Positions 16,240-25,491 of a DNA stretch of 64,000 nt are shown piece after piece. The stretch spans positions 3,782,001 to 3,846,000 of the forward strand of contig NZ_CP067041.1 of assembly GCF_016599855.1 (NCBI RefSeq). Reading direction: 5' to 3'. Positions within the stretch are counted from its first letter, which is position 1. Every line of letters starts with the position of its first letter. The DNA is from Bradyrhizobium diazoefficiens (lineage in GTDB: Bacteria; Pseudomonadota; Alphaproteobacteria; Rhizobiales; Xanthobacteraceae). The position numbers and the translations under genes were made by a program. The notes beneath the pieces are model-generated. The model was not told the DNA's origin and did no database searches. It saw only the letters and a list, made by a program, of their open reading frames with translations.

Positions 16240-17445
16240 ATGGGCGTCGGGGCCCGGAAACCGCCACCGCAGATCGCGCTGAAGCTGAGGCGCGCTCTCG
16301 GTGGCAAGGCAGGCTGGAACGGCGTCGCCGTCCAGCTTGTCTTTGGCGCGGTCCTGGCCTGGATGGCCTATGAGATCATATCGAACGCCCGTACCAACCT
16401 GGAAACCCAGCACATCGCCGCCGGCTTCGGCTTCCTGCAAAACAGCGCCAGCTTCGACGTCAATCAGACCCTGATCTCCTATTCGGGGTCCGATACCTAC
16501 TTCCGCGTCTTTCTGGTCGGCGTCCTGAACACGCTGCTGGTCTCGGTTATCGGCATCTTCTTTGCCACCGTGATCGGTTTCGTCATCGCACTCTGCCGTC
16601 TGTCGCCCAACTGGCTGGTGTCGCGCGTTGGCGGCCTCTATGTCGAGGCGATCCGCAACCTGCCGCTGCTGTTCCAGATCCTGTTCTGGTATCTGGCAGT
16701 GCTCGCGGCACTGCCGGCGCCGCGGCAAAGCATCTCGCTCCTCGGCGTCTTCTTCCTCAACAATCGCGGCGTGATCGTGCCGTCACCGCTGGGGCAGCCC
16801 GGCCTCGTTCCATTCCTTGGCGTGCTGGCGCTCGGCCTCGTCGCGTCGCTGGCGCTCCGCACCTACGCGAGACGGGCGCTGTTTGATCGGGGCCGCGTGA
16901 TCCGGATCTGGCCCTACGTGCTGACATTGATCGTCGGGTTGCCGCTGGTCGCGATGCTCGTGTTCGGCCTGCCCTTCACGTTCGAATTTCCGCAGCTGAA
17001 GGGATTCAACTTCGCCGGGGGCGCGCGGGTCATTCCCGAACTCGTCGCACTGACGGTTGGACTGTCGACCTATACGGCGGCCTTCATCGCCGAGATCGTC
17101 CGCGCCGGCATCCTGTCGGTCCACAAGGGGCAGATGGAGGCGGGCTCCTCGCTGGGCCTGAGCCGCGGCGCGACGTTGCGGCTGATCGTGGTGCCGCAGG
17201 CCATGCGCGTGATCGTGCCGCCGCTCACCAACCAATACCTCAACCTGACCAAGAATTCCTCGCTTGCGGTCGCGATCGGTTATCCCGATCTGGTCTCGGT
17301 GTTTGCCGGCACGGCGCTGAGCCAGACCGGACAGGCGATCGAGATCATCGCCATGACGATGGCCGTTTATCTCCTGACCTCGCTGGTCACCAGCGCGGTC
17401 ATGAGCGTCTATGGCTGGCGCATCAGCCGGAGCCTGGGTGCATGA
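16240..17445 (+). CDS. aapQ: General L-amino acid ABC transporter permease AapQ
   Basis: The 401-residue inner-membrane permease of the His/Glu/Gln family carries the EAA loop that contacts the ATPase (EAGSSLGLSRGATLRLIVVPQA). The protein has a long N-terminal region and about eight hydrophobic segments, longer than simple polar amino acid permeases and typical of AapQ/BztB. It lies 23 bases after aapJ, and its stop overlaps the aapM start by ATGA, so the two permeases are translationally coupled and form the heterodimeric channel. Confidence 0.93.
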   Translation: MGVGARKPPPQIALKLRRALGGKAGWNGVAVQLVFGAVLAWMAYEIISNARTNLETQHIAAGFGFLQNSASFDVNQTLISYSGSDTYFRVFLVGVLNTLLVSVIGIFFATVIGFVIALCRLSPNWLVSRVGGLYVEAIRNLPLLFQILFWYLAVLAALPAPRQSISLLGVFFLNNRGVIVPSPLGQPGLVPFLGVLALGLVASLALRTYARRALFDRGRVIRIWPYVLTLIVGLPLVAMLVFGLPFTFEFPQLKGFNFAGGARVIPELVALTVGLSTYTAAFIAEIVRAGILSVHKGQMEAGSSLGLSRGATLRLIVVPQAMRVIVPPLTNQYLNLTKNSSLAVAIGYPDLVSVFAGTALSQTGQAIEIIAMTMAVYLLTSLVTSAVMSVYGWRISRSLGA

Positions 17446-18962
17446 GCGATATCGCCGCGTCTTCCTTTGTCCGGAAGGACCTCGTTGCCGAGCGCGCCGC
17501 GCCCCTGAACACCACCGGCTTTCTCGGCTTCGTGCGCACGCGCCTGTTGAACTCGCCGACCAACATCCTGCTGACCATCCTCGGCCTGTTGCTGGTCTGG
17601 TACACCGTCGTCCCCACCGTCAAATTCCTGCTGGTCGATGCGGTGTGGAGCGGCAAGGATCGCACAGCCTGCCTCGCCGAAAATGCCGGCCGTCCGGTCG
17701 GCGCCTGTTGGCCCTTCATCCAGGCCAAGTTCACGCAGCTCTTCTACGGCTTTTATCCCGAGGCCGAACGCTGGCGGGTCAACCTGACCTTTGCGCTGGG
17801 GGCCGTGCTGCTGTTGCCGCTGCTGATTCCGCGGCTGCCGGCCAAGGGCGCGAATGCCGGACTGTTCTTCTTCGCCTTTCCCGTGATCGCATTCTTCCTG
17901 CTGCATGGCGGCGGCATCGCCGGCTTCGGCGTGAGCTGGGTCGCGGACCTCCTGCAATTGTTCACCGACAGCATCAGCGGTGCCGGTAAGGGGCTGCTCG
18001 GCCTGAGCAAGGCTTCGGCCGCCGGCCCATTGCTCTGGGCGATCGGCAGCGCCATCGTACTCGTCGGCACGCTGCTGCACGGCGTGATCTTTCCGCTGAC
18101 CTGGCTGCGCGATCAGATGCAGGCATCAGGGCAGGGGCCCTGGCTTGACGTGCTGATCACCACCGTGATCGTGTCGGCCGTGCTGTTCATGCTCGGTGGC
18201 GGCACACGCGCCGGCTGGCGGCCACTGGTCACCAGCCTCGCCACGTTCGCCGGAATTGCAGCGGCGATCAAGCTAATGGGACTCGATCACGGCGGCTTGC
18301 CGATCGTCGATACGCGGCTGTGGGGCGGGCTGCTGGTGACGCTGGTGATCGCAATCACCGGCATCGTCGCATCACTGCCGATCGGCGTTGCGCTGGCGCT
18401 CGGCCGCCGATCGACCATTCCCCTGATCCGGATCTTCTCGATCACCTATATCGAGTTCTGGCGCGGGGTGCCCCTGATCACCGTGCTGTTTTTCGCGACC
18501 TACATGCTGCCCTTGTTCCTGCCGGGCAATTTCACCGTGGACGGGCTGGTGCGCGCGCTGATCGGCGTTTCCCTGTTTACCGGCGCCTATCAGGCCGAGA
18601 ACCTGCGCGGCGGCCTGGCGGCGGTGCCGCGCGGGCAGGGCGAGGCGGCCTCCGCGCTCGGTCTGTCCTGGTGGAAGACGACCTCGCTGATCGTGCTGCC
18701 CCAGGCGCTGCGCCACGTCATTCCCGCCATCGTCAACAGCTTCATTTCGCTGTTCAAGGACACCTCGCTGGTCTCGATCGTCGCGCTGTTCGATCTTCTC
18801 GGTTCGCTGCGGGCCTCATTCGCCGATCCGGTCTGGACCACGCCATCGACCGCCTTTACCGGATTTGCGTTCACCGGGATCATCTATTTCCTGTTCTGCT
18901 TTGGAATGTCGCGCTACTCGCTCTTCGTCGAGCGCCGTCTCAACGCCCACCGCCGCAGCTGA
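17442..18962 (+). CDS. aapM: General L-amino acid ABC transporter permease AapM
   Basis: This is the second permease of the Aap system. The C-terminal half is a normal His/Glu/Gln-family permease with the EAA loop ([22 protein letters not shown]). At 506 residues it is clearly longer than the roughly 385-430 residues I would expect of AapM/BztC; the extra length lies in the region of about residues 80-290, which holds several additional hydrophobic segments. The frame is continuous, so this appears to be a genuine lineage feature rather than an error. Confidence 0.92.
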   Translation: MSDIAASSFVRKDLVAERAAPLNTTGFLGFVRTRLLNSPTNILLTILGLLLVWYTVVPTVKFLLVDAVWSGKDRTACLAENAGRPVGACWPFIQAKFTQLFYGFYPEAERWRVNLTFALGAVLLLPLLIPRLPAKGANAGLFFFAFPVIAFFLLHGGGIAGFGVSWVADLLQLFTDSISGAGKGLLGLSKASAAGPLLWAIGSAIVLVGTLLHGVIFPLTWLRDQMQASGQGPWLDVLITTVIVSAVLFMLGGGTRAGWRPLVTSLATFAGIAAAIKLMGLDHGGLPIVDTRLWGGLLVTLVIAITGIVASLPIGVALALGRRSTIPLIRIFSITYIEFWRGVPLITVLFFATYMLPLFLPGNFTVDGLVRALIGVSLFTGAYQAENLRGGLAAVPRGQGEAASALGLSWWKTTSLIVLPQALRHVIPAIVNSFISLFKDTSLVSIVALFDLLGSLRASFADPVWTTPSTAFTGFAFTGIIYFLFCFGMSRYSLFVERRLNAHRRS

Positions 18963-18973
18963 TGGAGCTCACC

Positions 18974-19711
18974 ATGTCCGAACCCATCGTCAAGATTTCC
19001 GGCCTCAACAAATGGTACGGCGATTTCCACGTGCTGCGCGACATCGACCTCGAGGTCGAGAAGGGCGAGCGCATCGTGATCTGCGGGCCCTCGGGCTCGG
19101 GCAAGTCGACCTTGATCCGCTGCATCAACGCGCTCGAGGAATTCCAGGAGGGCGAGATCGTCGTCGACGGCATCGAGCTCGGGCCGAACCTGAAGCATGT
19201 CGATGCGGTGCGCCGTGAGGTCGGGATGGTGTTCCAGAGCTTTAATCTGTTTCCGCATCTGACGGTGCTGGACAATTGCACGCTGGCGCCGATCTGGGTG
19301 CGCAACATCCCCAAGAAGGACGCCGAGGAGAGCGCGATGAAATTCCTGGAGCGGGTCAAGATTCCGCATCAGGCCAACAAATTTCCCGGGCAGATGTCCG
19401 GCGGCCAGCAGCAGCGCGTCGCCATCGCGCGCGCCCTGACCATGAACCCGAAGGTGATGCTGTTCGATGAGCCGACCTCGGCGCTCGACCCCGAAATGGT
19501 CAAGGAGGTTCTCGACACCATGGTCGACCTTGCCAAGGAAGGCATGACGATGCTGGTCGTGACTCACGAAATGGGCTTTGCCCGCGAGGTCGCCAACCGC
19601 GTGGTGTTCATGGACGCCGGCCAGATCATCGAGGCCAACACGCCGAACGAATTCTTCGCCACGCCCCAGCACGCCCGGACAAAACTGTTCCTGAGCCAGA
19701 TACTGCGCTGA
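18974..19711 (+). CDS. aapP: General L-amino acid ABC transporter ATPase AapP
   Basis: The 245-residue ABC ATPase drives the Aap system. It has Walker A GPSGSGKS, the Q-loop [10 protein letters not shown], the signature MSGGQQQR, Walker [13 protein letters not shown] and the switch VVTHEMGFA. The ATG at 18974 is chosen over the in-frame ATG at 18962 because TGGAG lies 7-11 bases upstream and the resulting N-terminus ([16 protein letters not shown]) is family-like. It is the last gene of aapJQMP. Confidence 0.95.
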   Translation: MSEPIVKISGLNKWYGDFHVLRDIDLEVEKGERIVICGPSGSGKSTLIRCINALEEFQEGEIVVDGIELGPNLKHVDAVRREVGMVFQSFNLFPHLTVLDNCTLAPIWVRNIPKKDAEESAMKFLERVKIPHQANKFPGQMSGGQQQRVAIARALTMNPKVMLFDEPTSALDPEMVKEVLDTMVDLAKEGMTMLVVTHEMGFAREVANRVVFMDAGQIIEANTPNEFFATPQHARTKLFLSQILR

Positions 19712-19842
19712 TCTCTTAGATTTCGTGGGCAAAGGCGCCCTTGCGCCCCAAGATCGCGCCGACGCTTAAAATTTTACGCAACTCCATCAGCAGCTCAAAA
19801 CCATACGGTTTGCGACGCCCCGCCGCTTCACGCCTCCGAAAG

Positions 19843-19871
19843 CCTTTTTTGCGCATGTGACACAAAAAAGG
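19843..19871 (+). promoter_or_regulatory. Hairpin masking the DUF805 ribosome binding site
   Basis: Arms CCTTTTTTG (19843-19851) and CAAAAAAGG (19863-19871) pair perfectly over nine bases around an 11-base loop. The 3' arm runs into the Shine-Dalgarno sequence AAAGGAGG (19867-19874) of the gene at 19880. Six of the nine pairs are A-U, so the stem is weak and could open with temperature, as in an RNA thermometer. It is present directly in the sequence; its function is inference. Confidence 0.45.
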
Positions 19872-19879
19872 AGGTGTCA

Positions 19880-20413
19880 ATGCTCGGTTTTGTGTTCGGC
19901 CTCAATGCGCGCCTTGGGCGCCTGCATTTCTTCCTGGCTTCGGTCGCGCTGTCGATCGTGATGACCGCGATCTGCTTTGGGATCGCGATGGCCGCGCTGC
20001 GCACGATGTCGCCAAGCATGATCAAGCCGGAAGACCTCACCCGAAACTGGGCCATCATCGCTGCGATGATCTTCTTTGGCCTTGCGACCTTCACAGTGCA
20101 ATCGATGCGCATCCGCGACATCGGCTGGGATCCGGTCTGCGTCATCCCGGGCTGGATCGCGCTCATGATCGTCGATCACGTGGTAGCGGGGCGGTTTCCA
20201 GCCTGGACGATCGGGCAGGAGCACCGGGGCACGATGGTCGGCGGGTTGGTCAATCTCGCTCTGATGTTGGCGCTCACCTTCTGGCCGAGCGCGGATAGCG
20301 AGGCTTACTCGAATCCCTTCGACCGCCGGGCCCGCGCAATCAGCAAGGTCTCGGGGGCGGACGCGCGCATTGCGCGCGTGTCGCAAGGCGGGCCGCGTTC
20401 GACTTGGAGCTAG
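19880..20413 (+). CDS. DUF805 family membrane protein
   Basis: The 177-residue protein has four hydrophobic segments and the DUF805 pattern: an N-terminal FGLNARLGRLHFF motif, MRIRDIGWDP in the centre, and a polar C-terminal tail. The biochemical role of the family is unknown. The ATG at 19880 has a near-perfect AAAGGAGGTG ribosome binding site that is partly sequestered by a nine-base hairpin. It lies 168 bases after aapP and abuts cysK tail to tail with only 12 bases between stops. The last 30 residues (RRARAISK onward) are basic and soluble. Confidence 0.82.
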   Translation: MLGFVFGLNARLGRLHFFLASVALSIVMTAICFGIAMAALRTMSPSMIKPEDLTRNWAIIAAMIFFGLATFTVQSMRIRDIGWDPVCVIPGWIALMIVDHVVAGRFPAWTIGQEHRGTMVGGLVNLALMLALTFWPSADSEAYSNPFDRRARAISKVSGADARIARVSQGGPRSTWS

Positions 20414-20425
20414 GCGGATCAGTTG

Positions 20426-21460
20426 TTAGACGAACGGCAGCTTGATATTGCTGCGCTTCTCCAGCCATTCCGGCACCGGCAGGTTCTTGGCGCGCATGAA
20501 GTCGGCGTTGAATAGCTTTGACTGATAGCGGCTGCCGGAATCGCAGAGCACGGTGACGATGGTCTTGCCGGGCCCGAGCTGCTTTGCGAGGCGCATCGCG
20601 CCGACAATGTTGATGCCGCTGGAGCCGCCGAGGCACAGGCCCTCGTGCTGAAGCAAATCGTAAATGACCTTCACGGCTTCCTCATCCGGAATCAGGAAGG
20701 CATCGTCGACCTTGGCGGTCTCGATGACGGGCGTGACCCGGCCGAGCCCAATTCCTTCCGTGATGGAATCGCCGGGAGTCGATTTGGCCTGACCGTTCTT
20801 GAACAGTTCGTACATCGCAAAACCGTGCGGGTCGGCGCAGGCGTTGACGATGCCCGGGTGCTTCTCCTTGAGATAGCGGCTGACGCCGGCCAGCGTGCCG
20901 CCGGTGCCGACCGAGCAGATGAAGCCGTCGATCTTGCCGCCGGTCTGCTGCCAGATCTCCGGACCCGTGGACTCGTAATGCGCCTTGGCGTTGTCGAGAT
21001 TGTTCCACTGGTCCGCAAACAGGACGCCGTTCGGCTCGGTCTTGCGCAGCTCGTCGGCGAGACGGCGGCCGACATGCTGGTAGTTGTTCGGATTGGAATA
21101 GGGCAGTGCGGGCGATTCCAGCAGCTCGGCGCCGCACAGCTTGAGAAAGTCCTTCTTCTCCTGGCTTTGCGTCTCCGGGATCACGATCAGCGTGCGATAG
21201 CCGCGCGCGCTCGCCACCACCGCAAGGCCGATGCCGGTATTGCCGGCGGTCGCTTCCACGACCAGGCCGCCCGGCTTCAGCTCGCCGCGCTTCTCGGCTT
21301 CCAGAATCATCCATTTGCCGGCGCGGTCCTTGACCGACTGGCCGGGGTTCATGAACTCGGCCTTGCCGAGAATGGTGCAGCCGGTCAGCTCGGAGGCGCG
21401 CTTGAGCTTGATGAGCGGGGTGTTGCCGATGGCTTCGACAACGTCGTTGTTGATGGTCAT
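20426..21460 (-). CDS. cysK: Cysteine synthase A (O-acetylserine sulfhydrylase)
   Basis: This fold-type II PLP enzyme of 344 residues makes cysteine from O-acetylserine and sulfide. Motifs are AIGNTPLIKL, NPGQSVKDRAGKW with the Schiff-base Lys, EATAGNTGIGLA for substrate binding, and SVGTGGTLAGVSRYLK for the cofactor phosphate. The N-terminal half and GGSSGIN near the end fit cysteine synthase rather than cystathionine beta-synthase, and no CBS regulatory domain is present. The ATG at 21460 (MTINNDVVEA) is preferred to an upstream TTG at 21469. Confidence 0.88.
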   Translation of the reverse strand: MTINNDVVEAIGNTPLIKLKRASELTGCTILGKAEFMNPGQSVKDRAGKWMILEAEKRGELKPGGLVVEATAGNTGIGLAVVASARGYRTLIVIPETQSQEKKDFLKLCGAELLESPALPYSNPNNYQHVGRRLADELRKTEPNGVLFADQWNNLDNAKAHYESTGPEIWQQTGGKIDGFICSVGTGGTLAGVSRYLKEKHPGIVNACADPHGFAMYELFKNGQAKSTPGDSITEGIGLGRVTPVIETAKVDDAFLIPDEEAVKVIYDLLQHEGLCLGGSSGINIVGAMRLAKQLGPGKTIVTVLCDSGSRYQSKLFNADFMRAKNLPVPEWLEKRSNIKLPFV

Positions 21461-21558
21461 GTCAGGCAATTACCGGCTGGTTCATGATACGGGCGCGACC
21501 CTAAAGTAGGGTCGCCGGGCTTACAAGCGACCCCTTTGCAAGGCGAGGGTGCAAACTC

Positions 21559-22035
21559 TTATTGCTGCTTTGCGAAGATGACCTGCCGGACGTCGATGTT
21601 GCCGGAGAGGAATCCGGCCTCGCAATAGGCGAGATAGTATTCCCACAGCCATCGGGACCGGTTGTCGAAGCCGAGCGGCACGAGGCTAGCCCAGGCCGTG
21701 CGGAAGTTATTTCGCCAAGTGGCAAGCGTCTTGGCATAATCTTGCCCGAAGATGCGCTCGCGGATGGCAGGAACGCCGAACCGGTCGCCAAGTGACCTGA
21801 GTACCGCGGGCGACGGCAGCAATGCCGGCGGGAAAACATAGCGCTGGATGAAGTCGAACTCACGCCGATAACTCTGGAAAAGTTTGTCCTGGATCGTGAT
21901 GGCCTGGATGCCGGCCGGTCCGCCCGGCAGCAGCCGGTCACGCAACTGTGCGAAATAGCGTGGCCAGAATTGCTCGCCGACCGCCTCGATCATCTCGATC
22001 GAGGCGGTCGTAGCGGTCGCGCTCTCGATATTGTC
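21559..22035 (-). pseudogene. C-terminal remnant of cyclopropane-fatty-acyl-phospholipid synthase
   Basis: From SIEMIEAVGEQFW to the stop, about 147 residues match the C-terminal third of a CFA synthase (RDRLLPGGPAGIQAITIQDKL, FIQRYVFPPALLPS, FDNRSRWLWEYYLAYCEAGF). The usual protein is about 400 residues; the methyl-donor binding half is missing. Just upstream, RDRYDR, the expected predecessor of SIEMIEAVGE, is present in another frame, showing a small deletion at about 22003-22010. The fragment then joins a piece of a different gene (amine oxidase), so a larger deletion removed the start of this gene. Not functional. Confidence 0.8.
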
Positions 22036-22220
22036 AGGGATTCACTGAGATGGGTTTCATCGCGGCGCTGCGCTGCGACCTCAGGCCGTGGCACCAGCCG
22101 ATGCTTGTCGAAGCAAGCGATGAAGTCTTTGGCCGGAAAGTCGAGCATCTCGTTCGCAGGCGCCGCCAGGATCGCCGCGTCCATCGGAGCCAGATTGTCG
22201 GTGAGAACGCTCGCTCCCGA
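22036..22220 (-). pseudogene. Fragment of FAD-dependent amine oxidase (COG2907-like)
   Basis: On the minus strand the peptide PMDAAILAAPANEMLDFPAK, followed by DFIACFDKHRLV, recalls the region PMGAAIWSTPANEMLDFP of the amine oxidase that usually heads an oxidase-DUF1365-cfa operon. The match covers about 40 residues (roughly 22080-22190) and is lost in frame on both sides. The order, orientation and adjacency to the cfa remnant support an operon collapsed by deletion of everything between. The identification rests on a short stretch and family memory. Confidence 0.5.
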
Positions 22221-22315
22221 ACATGGTCTCGCAGGTTTTGGTGGAGCGCGGGCCCGGTTCGGTGGCTTGATGCGAGTGTGGCCGCAATATCACATGAAAT
22301 GTTGGTAAGCTTGCC

Positions 22316-22362
22316 CCTGTTCACGGATGTTTCGGGAATCGGAAAACATCCTGTAAGACAGG
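22316..22362. promoter_or_regulatory. Imperfect palindrome upstream of the RND efflux operon
   Basis: GGATGTTT (22325-22332) and AAACATCC (22344-22351) are perfect 8-base inverted arms 11 bases apart, flanked by a second pair CCTGT (22316-22320) and ACAGG (22358-22362). It lies about 220 bases before the first gene of the efflux operon. It could be an operator for an unlinked regulator or an old terminator. No regulator gene adjoins the operon. Confidence 0.35.
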
Positions 22363-22583
22363 CACATCTTGCATTTTCGACGCCAGCACATCGGCCCTTT
22401 CGAGCGTGTGATTCGCCGCTGCGGGACTGTCGCCCGGTTCCGCGCCCGGCTAGTATCAAGTTCAGGTTCAGCAGAAAGCATCGCCGCTGTGAAAGAGTTG
22501 CCCCAAGCCCCCCGACTGTGCCGCTGCAAATCGGTTAATCCGGCTGCGCGGTCGCGGTTGGGTCCGTCCGGCCGGGGGTGGAT

Positions 22584-24062
22584 GTGACACAGCGAGCTCC
22601 AGCGGTCGCCAAGCGGCGATCCCTTGGTTCTGCTTCCCGGACACTGCATGCGACGCGCTGGGTTGCGGCGCTGTGCCTTGCGGCAAGCTCGGGCGCCTGC
22701 GTGCTGACCCAGGATCTTCCCGATCCCGCCCTCGACGTCCCCGCCCAGTACAAACATGCCGGCAAGCCTGATGCGCCGCCAAGCCTGGATTGGTGGCGCG
22801 GTTTCCGCTCGGCGGAGCTGACGCAGCTGATGGAGGAGGCGCAGACTGTCAACCTCGACATCGCGTCCGCGGTCTCGCGCATCGCCGAGGCCGACGCGCA
22901 GGCGCGGCAGGCCGGCGCGGCGCTGTTGCCGAGCCTCTCTGGAACGGGACAGGAAGCATATTCACGCACCTCCGGCTCCTCGGCTTCGGGGCTCACCAAT
23001 GGTGGCCGTGAGGTCGTCAACTACCAGGCTTCGCTGAGCGCCAGCTACCAGCTGGATTTCTGGGGCCAGAACCGCGACGCGCTGCAAACTGCGGAGGAGA
23101 CCGCTCATGCCAGCCGCTTTGACCGCGACACCGTCGCGCTGACGACGCTCGCAGCCGTGGCCGATGCCTATTTTCAGGTGCTGGCCTCGCAGGACCGCCT
23201 GCGCACCGCCCAGCGCAATATCGCGAGCGCGCAGCGCATCCTCGACGCCATCCGCGAGCGCCGCAAGGCCGGCACAGGCACTGATCTCGATGTCGCCCAG
23301 CAGGAGAGCGTGCTCGCCAACCAGAAGGCGCTGGTGCCGCCGCTGCGCCAGACGCTGGACCAGAACACCAATGCGCTTGCGGTGCTGGTGTCGCGTCCGC
23401 CGGAGAGCGTGCGCCTCGCGGGTGGCTCGCTGGACCGGATCGCGATCCCACGCGTCACTCCCGGCCTGCCGTCGGAGCTGCTGACGCAGCGCCCCGATAT
23501 CCGCCGGCAGGAAGCGCAGCTCGCCTCGGCCACCGCCAATATCGGCAATGCCCGCGCGCAATTCTTCCCGACCATCCAGCTCACCGGCAATGGCGGCTAT
23601 CAGAGCTCGGCGCTGGTCTCGCTGTTCCAGCCGCACGCGGCCTTCTTCCAGCTCGTCGGCAGCGCGACCCAGCCGATCTTCGACGGCGGCAGGATCCTCG
23701 GCAATTTCGAATATGCCAAGGCGCGACAGGACGAGTTGCTCCAGACCTACCGCAAGACCATCGTCCAGGCCTTCACCGACGTCGACAATGCGCTGTTTTC
23801 GATCAGGCAGACCACGATCAAGCTGCAATTGCAGCGCGATGTCGCCAACGCGTCGCGGCGCGCCTTCGACCTTGCCGAGCAGCAGCTGCGGGCCGGCACC
23901 GCCGACATCGTGACCGTGCTCAATACGCAGCTGACGCTATTCCAAGCCGAAGACGCGCTGTCCCAGGCGCAGCTCGCGCGCCTTCTTGCCATCGTCAGCC
24001 TGTATCAGGCGCTCGGCGGCGGCTGGGAGCCGCAAATGGAGAAACCGGTCAATGCTCTTTAA
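22584..24062 (+). CDS. NodT-family outer membrane efflux lipoprotein
   Basis: The outer-membrane channel component of an RND efflux system is about 492 residues. After a basic N-terminus and a hydrophobic segment comes a lipoprotein-type cysteine (CLAASSGAC), then the family opening PPSLDWWRGFRSAELTQLM. Two outer-membrane efflux protein repeats follow (ASLSASYQLDFWG and TATQPIFDGG-like strands, with long coiled-coil helices). The start is GTG 22584, with GGGGG 5-9 bases upstream; GTG 22578 is an alternative. It is the first gene of a four-gene operon whose second gene begins inside its last codons. Confidence 0.9.
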   Translation: MTQRAPAVAKRRSLGSASRTLHATRWVAALCLAASSGACVLTQDLPDPALDVPAQYKHAGKPDAPPSLDWWRGFRSAELTQLMEEAQTVNLDIASAVSRIAEADAQARQAGAALLPSLSGTGQEAYSRTSGSSASGLTNGGREVVNYQASLSASYQLDFWGQNRDALQTAEETAHASRFDRDTVALTTLAAVADAYFQVLASQDRLRTAQRNIASAQRILDAIRERRKAGTGTDLDVAQQESVLANQKALVPPLRQTLDQNTNALAVLVSRPPESVRLAGGSLDRIAIPRVTPGLPSELLTQRPDIRRQEAQLASATANIGNARAQFFPTIQLTGNGGYQSSALVSLFQPHAAFFQLVGSATQPIFDGGRILGNFEYAKARQDELLQTYRKTIVQAFTDVDNALFSIRQTTIKLQLQRDVANASRRAFDLAEQQLRAGTADIVTVLNTQLTLFQAEDALSQAQLARLLAIVSLYQALGGGWEPQMEKPVNAL

Positions 24063-25455
24063 GCCGGATACGAAGCAGGGCGCGAAAGAAGGGACGGCGA
24101 AAAAGTCGCGCGGCCGCGGCTTCGTCATGACCCTGATCACGCTCGCGATCCTCGGCGGCCTCGGCTATCTCGGCTGGACCGTGTGGCATCAGCAGCCGCA
24201 GCAGGCGAACGGCCGCAACCAGCGGCCTGATCTGCCAGTGCCGGTGCTGGCGGCGACGCCCAAGATCCAGGACGTGCCTGTTTATCTCGACGGTGTCGGG
24301 GCGATCCGCGCGCTCAACACCGTCACCGTGCGCTCGCAGGTCGACGGCAAGCTGATCGCGGTGAATTTCACCGAAGGCCAGGACGTGAAGAAGGGCGACG
24401 TGCTCGGCGAGATCGACCCGGCGCTGTACCAGGCGACCTACGACCAAGCCGTCGCCAAGAAGGCCCAGGACGAAGCCCAGCTCGCCAACCAGCGCATCGA
24501 TCTGACGCGCTACCAGCAGCTCGCGGCGTCCAATGCCGGCTCCAAGCAGCAGGCCGACACCCAGCGGGCGCTAGTTGCGCAGACCGAGGCGCTGATCAAG
24601 GCCGACCAGGCCGCGATCGACAATGCGGCGGCGACGCTGAGCTACACCAAGATCGTGGCGCCGATCTCGGGCCGCGTAGGTCTGCGGCAGGTCGACCAGG
24701 GCAATATCATCCACGCCTCCGACACCACCGGCCTCGTCGTCATCACGCAATTGCAGCCGATCGCGGTGTGGTTCAGCCTGCCGCAGCAGCAGATCATGCG
24801 AGTCAATGCGGCGGCGGCGAAAGGTGCGCTGTCGGTCGATGTGTTCGGCAATGACGGCGTCACCGTGATCGACACCGGCAAGCTCACCGGCATCGACAAC
24901 CAGGTCGACCAGACCACCGGCACGCTCAAGCTGAAGGCGGAATTTCCCAACGCCCATTACCAGCTCTGGCCGGGCCAGTTCGTCAATGTCCGCCTCAAGG
25001 TCGAGACGCTGACCCAAGCGCTGGTGGTGCCGACGTCGGCCGTGCAGCGCGGGCCGATCGGCACGTTCAGCTACGTCATCGGTGAGGGCGACATCGTCTC
25101 GGCCAAGCCGGTGACCGTGACCCAGCAGAACGAGCGCGATGCGGTCATTGCGAGCGGCCTGACGGCAAACGACAAGGTCGTCACCACTGGCTTTGCCAAC
25201 CTGTCCGACGGCTCCAAGGTCATTATCGGCCGCGACGAGCAGACGCCGTCCGCTGACCTCGCTCCGCGCAAGCGTACCCGCGCGCCGGACGCCCAGAAGA
25301 AGGATGGCGCCAAGGAAGGCCAGAAGGACGGACAAGGCAAGGACGGCGAATTCCGCGCGAAGCGGAAGAGCAGCGAGGGCGACCAGAAGGGCCAGACCGG
25401 CCCAGCGCCGGGGCCGCGGGCTCAACCATCGGGACCTGGAGCCAAGCAGCCATGA
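24052..25455 (+). CDS. RND efflux membrane fusion protein (MdtA-like)
   Basis: The periplasmic adaptor of the efflux pump is about 467 residues. It is anchored by one N-terminal membrane segment (FVMTLITLAILGGLGYLGW). Barrel-sandwich and hairpin parts are recognisable from VTVRSQVDGKLIAVNFTEGQ, YTKIVAPISGRVGLRQVDQG and the PTSAVQRGPIGTFSYVI stretch. The ATG at 24052 overlaps the NodT gene and has GGAG at 24039-24042. The last 60 residues are an unusual low-complexity tail rich in Lys, Gly, Asp and Gln. The adaptor links the NodT channel to the two downstream permeases. Confidence 0.92.
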   Translation: MLFKPDTKQGAKEGTAKKSRGRGFVMTLITLAILGGLGYLGWTVWHQQPQQANGRNQRPDLPVPVLAATPKIQDVPVYLDGVGAIRALNTVTVRSQVDGKLIAVNFTEGQDVKKGDVLGEIDPALYQATYDQAVAKKAQDEAQLANQRIDLTRYQQLAASNAGSKQQADTQRALVAQTEALIKADQAAIDNAAATLSYTKIVAPISGRVGLRQVDQGNIIHASDTTGLVVITQLQPIAVWFSLPQQQIMRVNAAAAKGALSVDVFGNDGVTVIDTGKLTGIDNQVDQTTGTLKLKAEFPNAHYQLWPGQFVNVRLKVETLTQALVVPTSAVQRGPIGTFSYVIGEGDIVSAKPVTVTQQNERDAVIASGLTANDKVVTTGFANLSDGSKVIIGRDEQTPSADLAPRKRTRAPDAQKKDGAKEGQKDGQGKDGEFRAKRKSSEGDQKGQTGPAPGPRAQPSGPGAKQP

Positions 25456-25491
25456 TCCCGACAACAGCCGCCTGAGCGGCAGGCGCGTCCC

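Noticed and set aside
19734..19747. Terminator after aapP
   Set aside because: A GGCGC/GCGCC stem of only five pairs with no T-run is too weak to report as a terminator.
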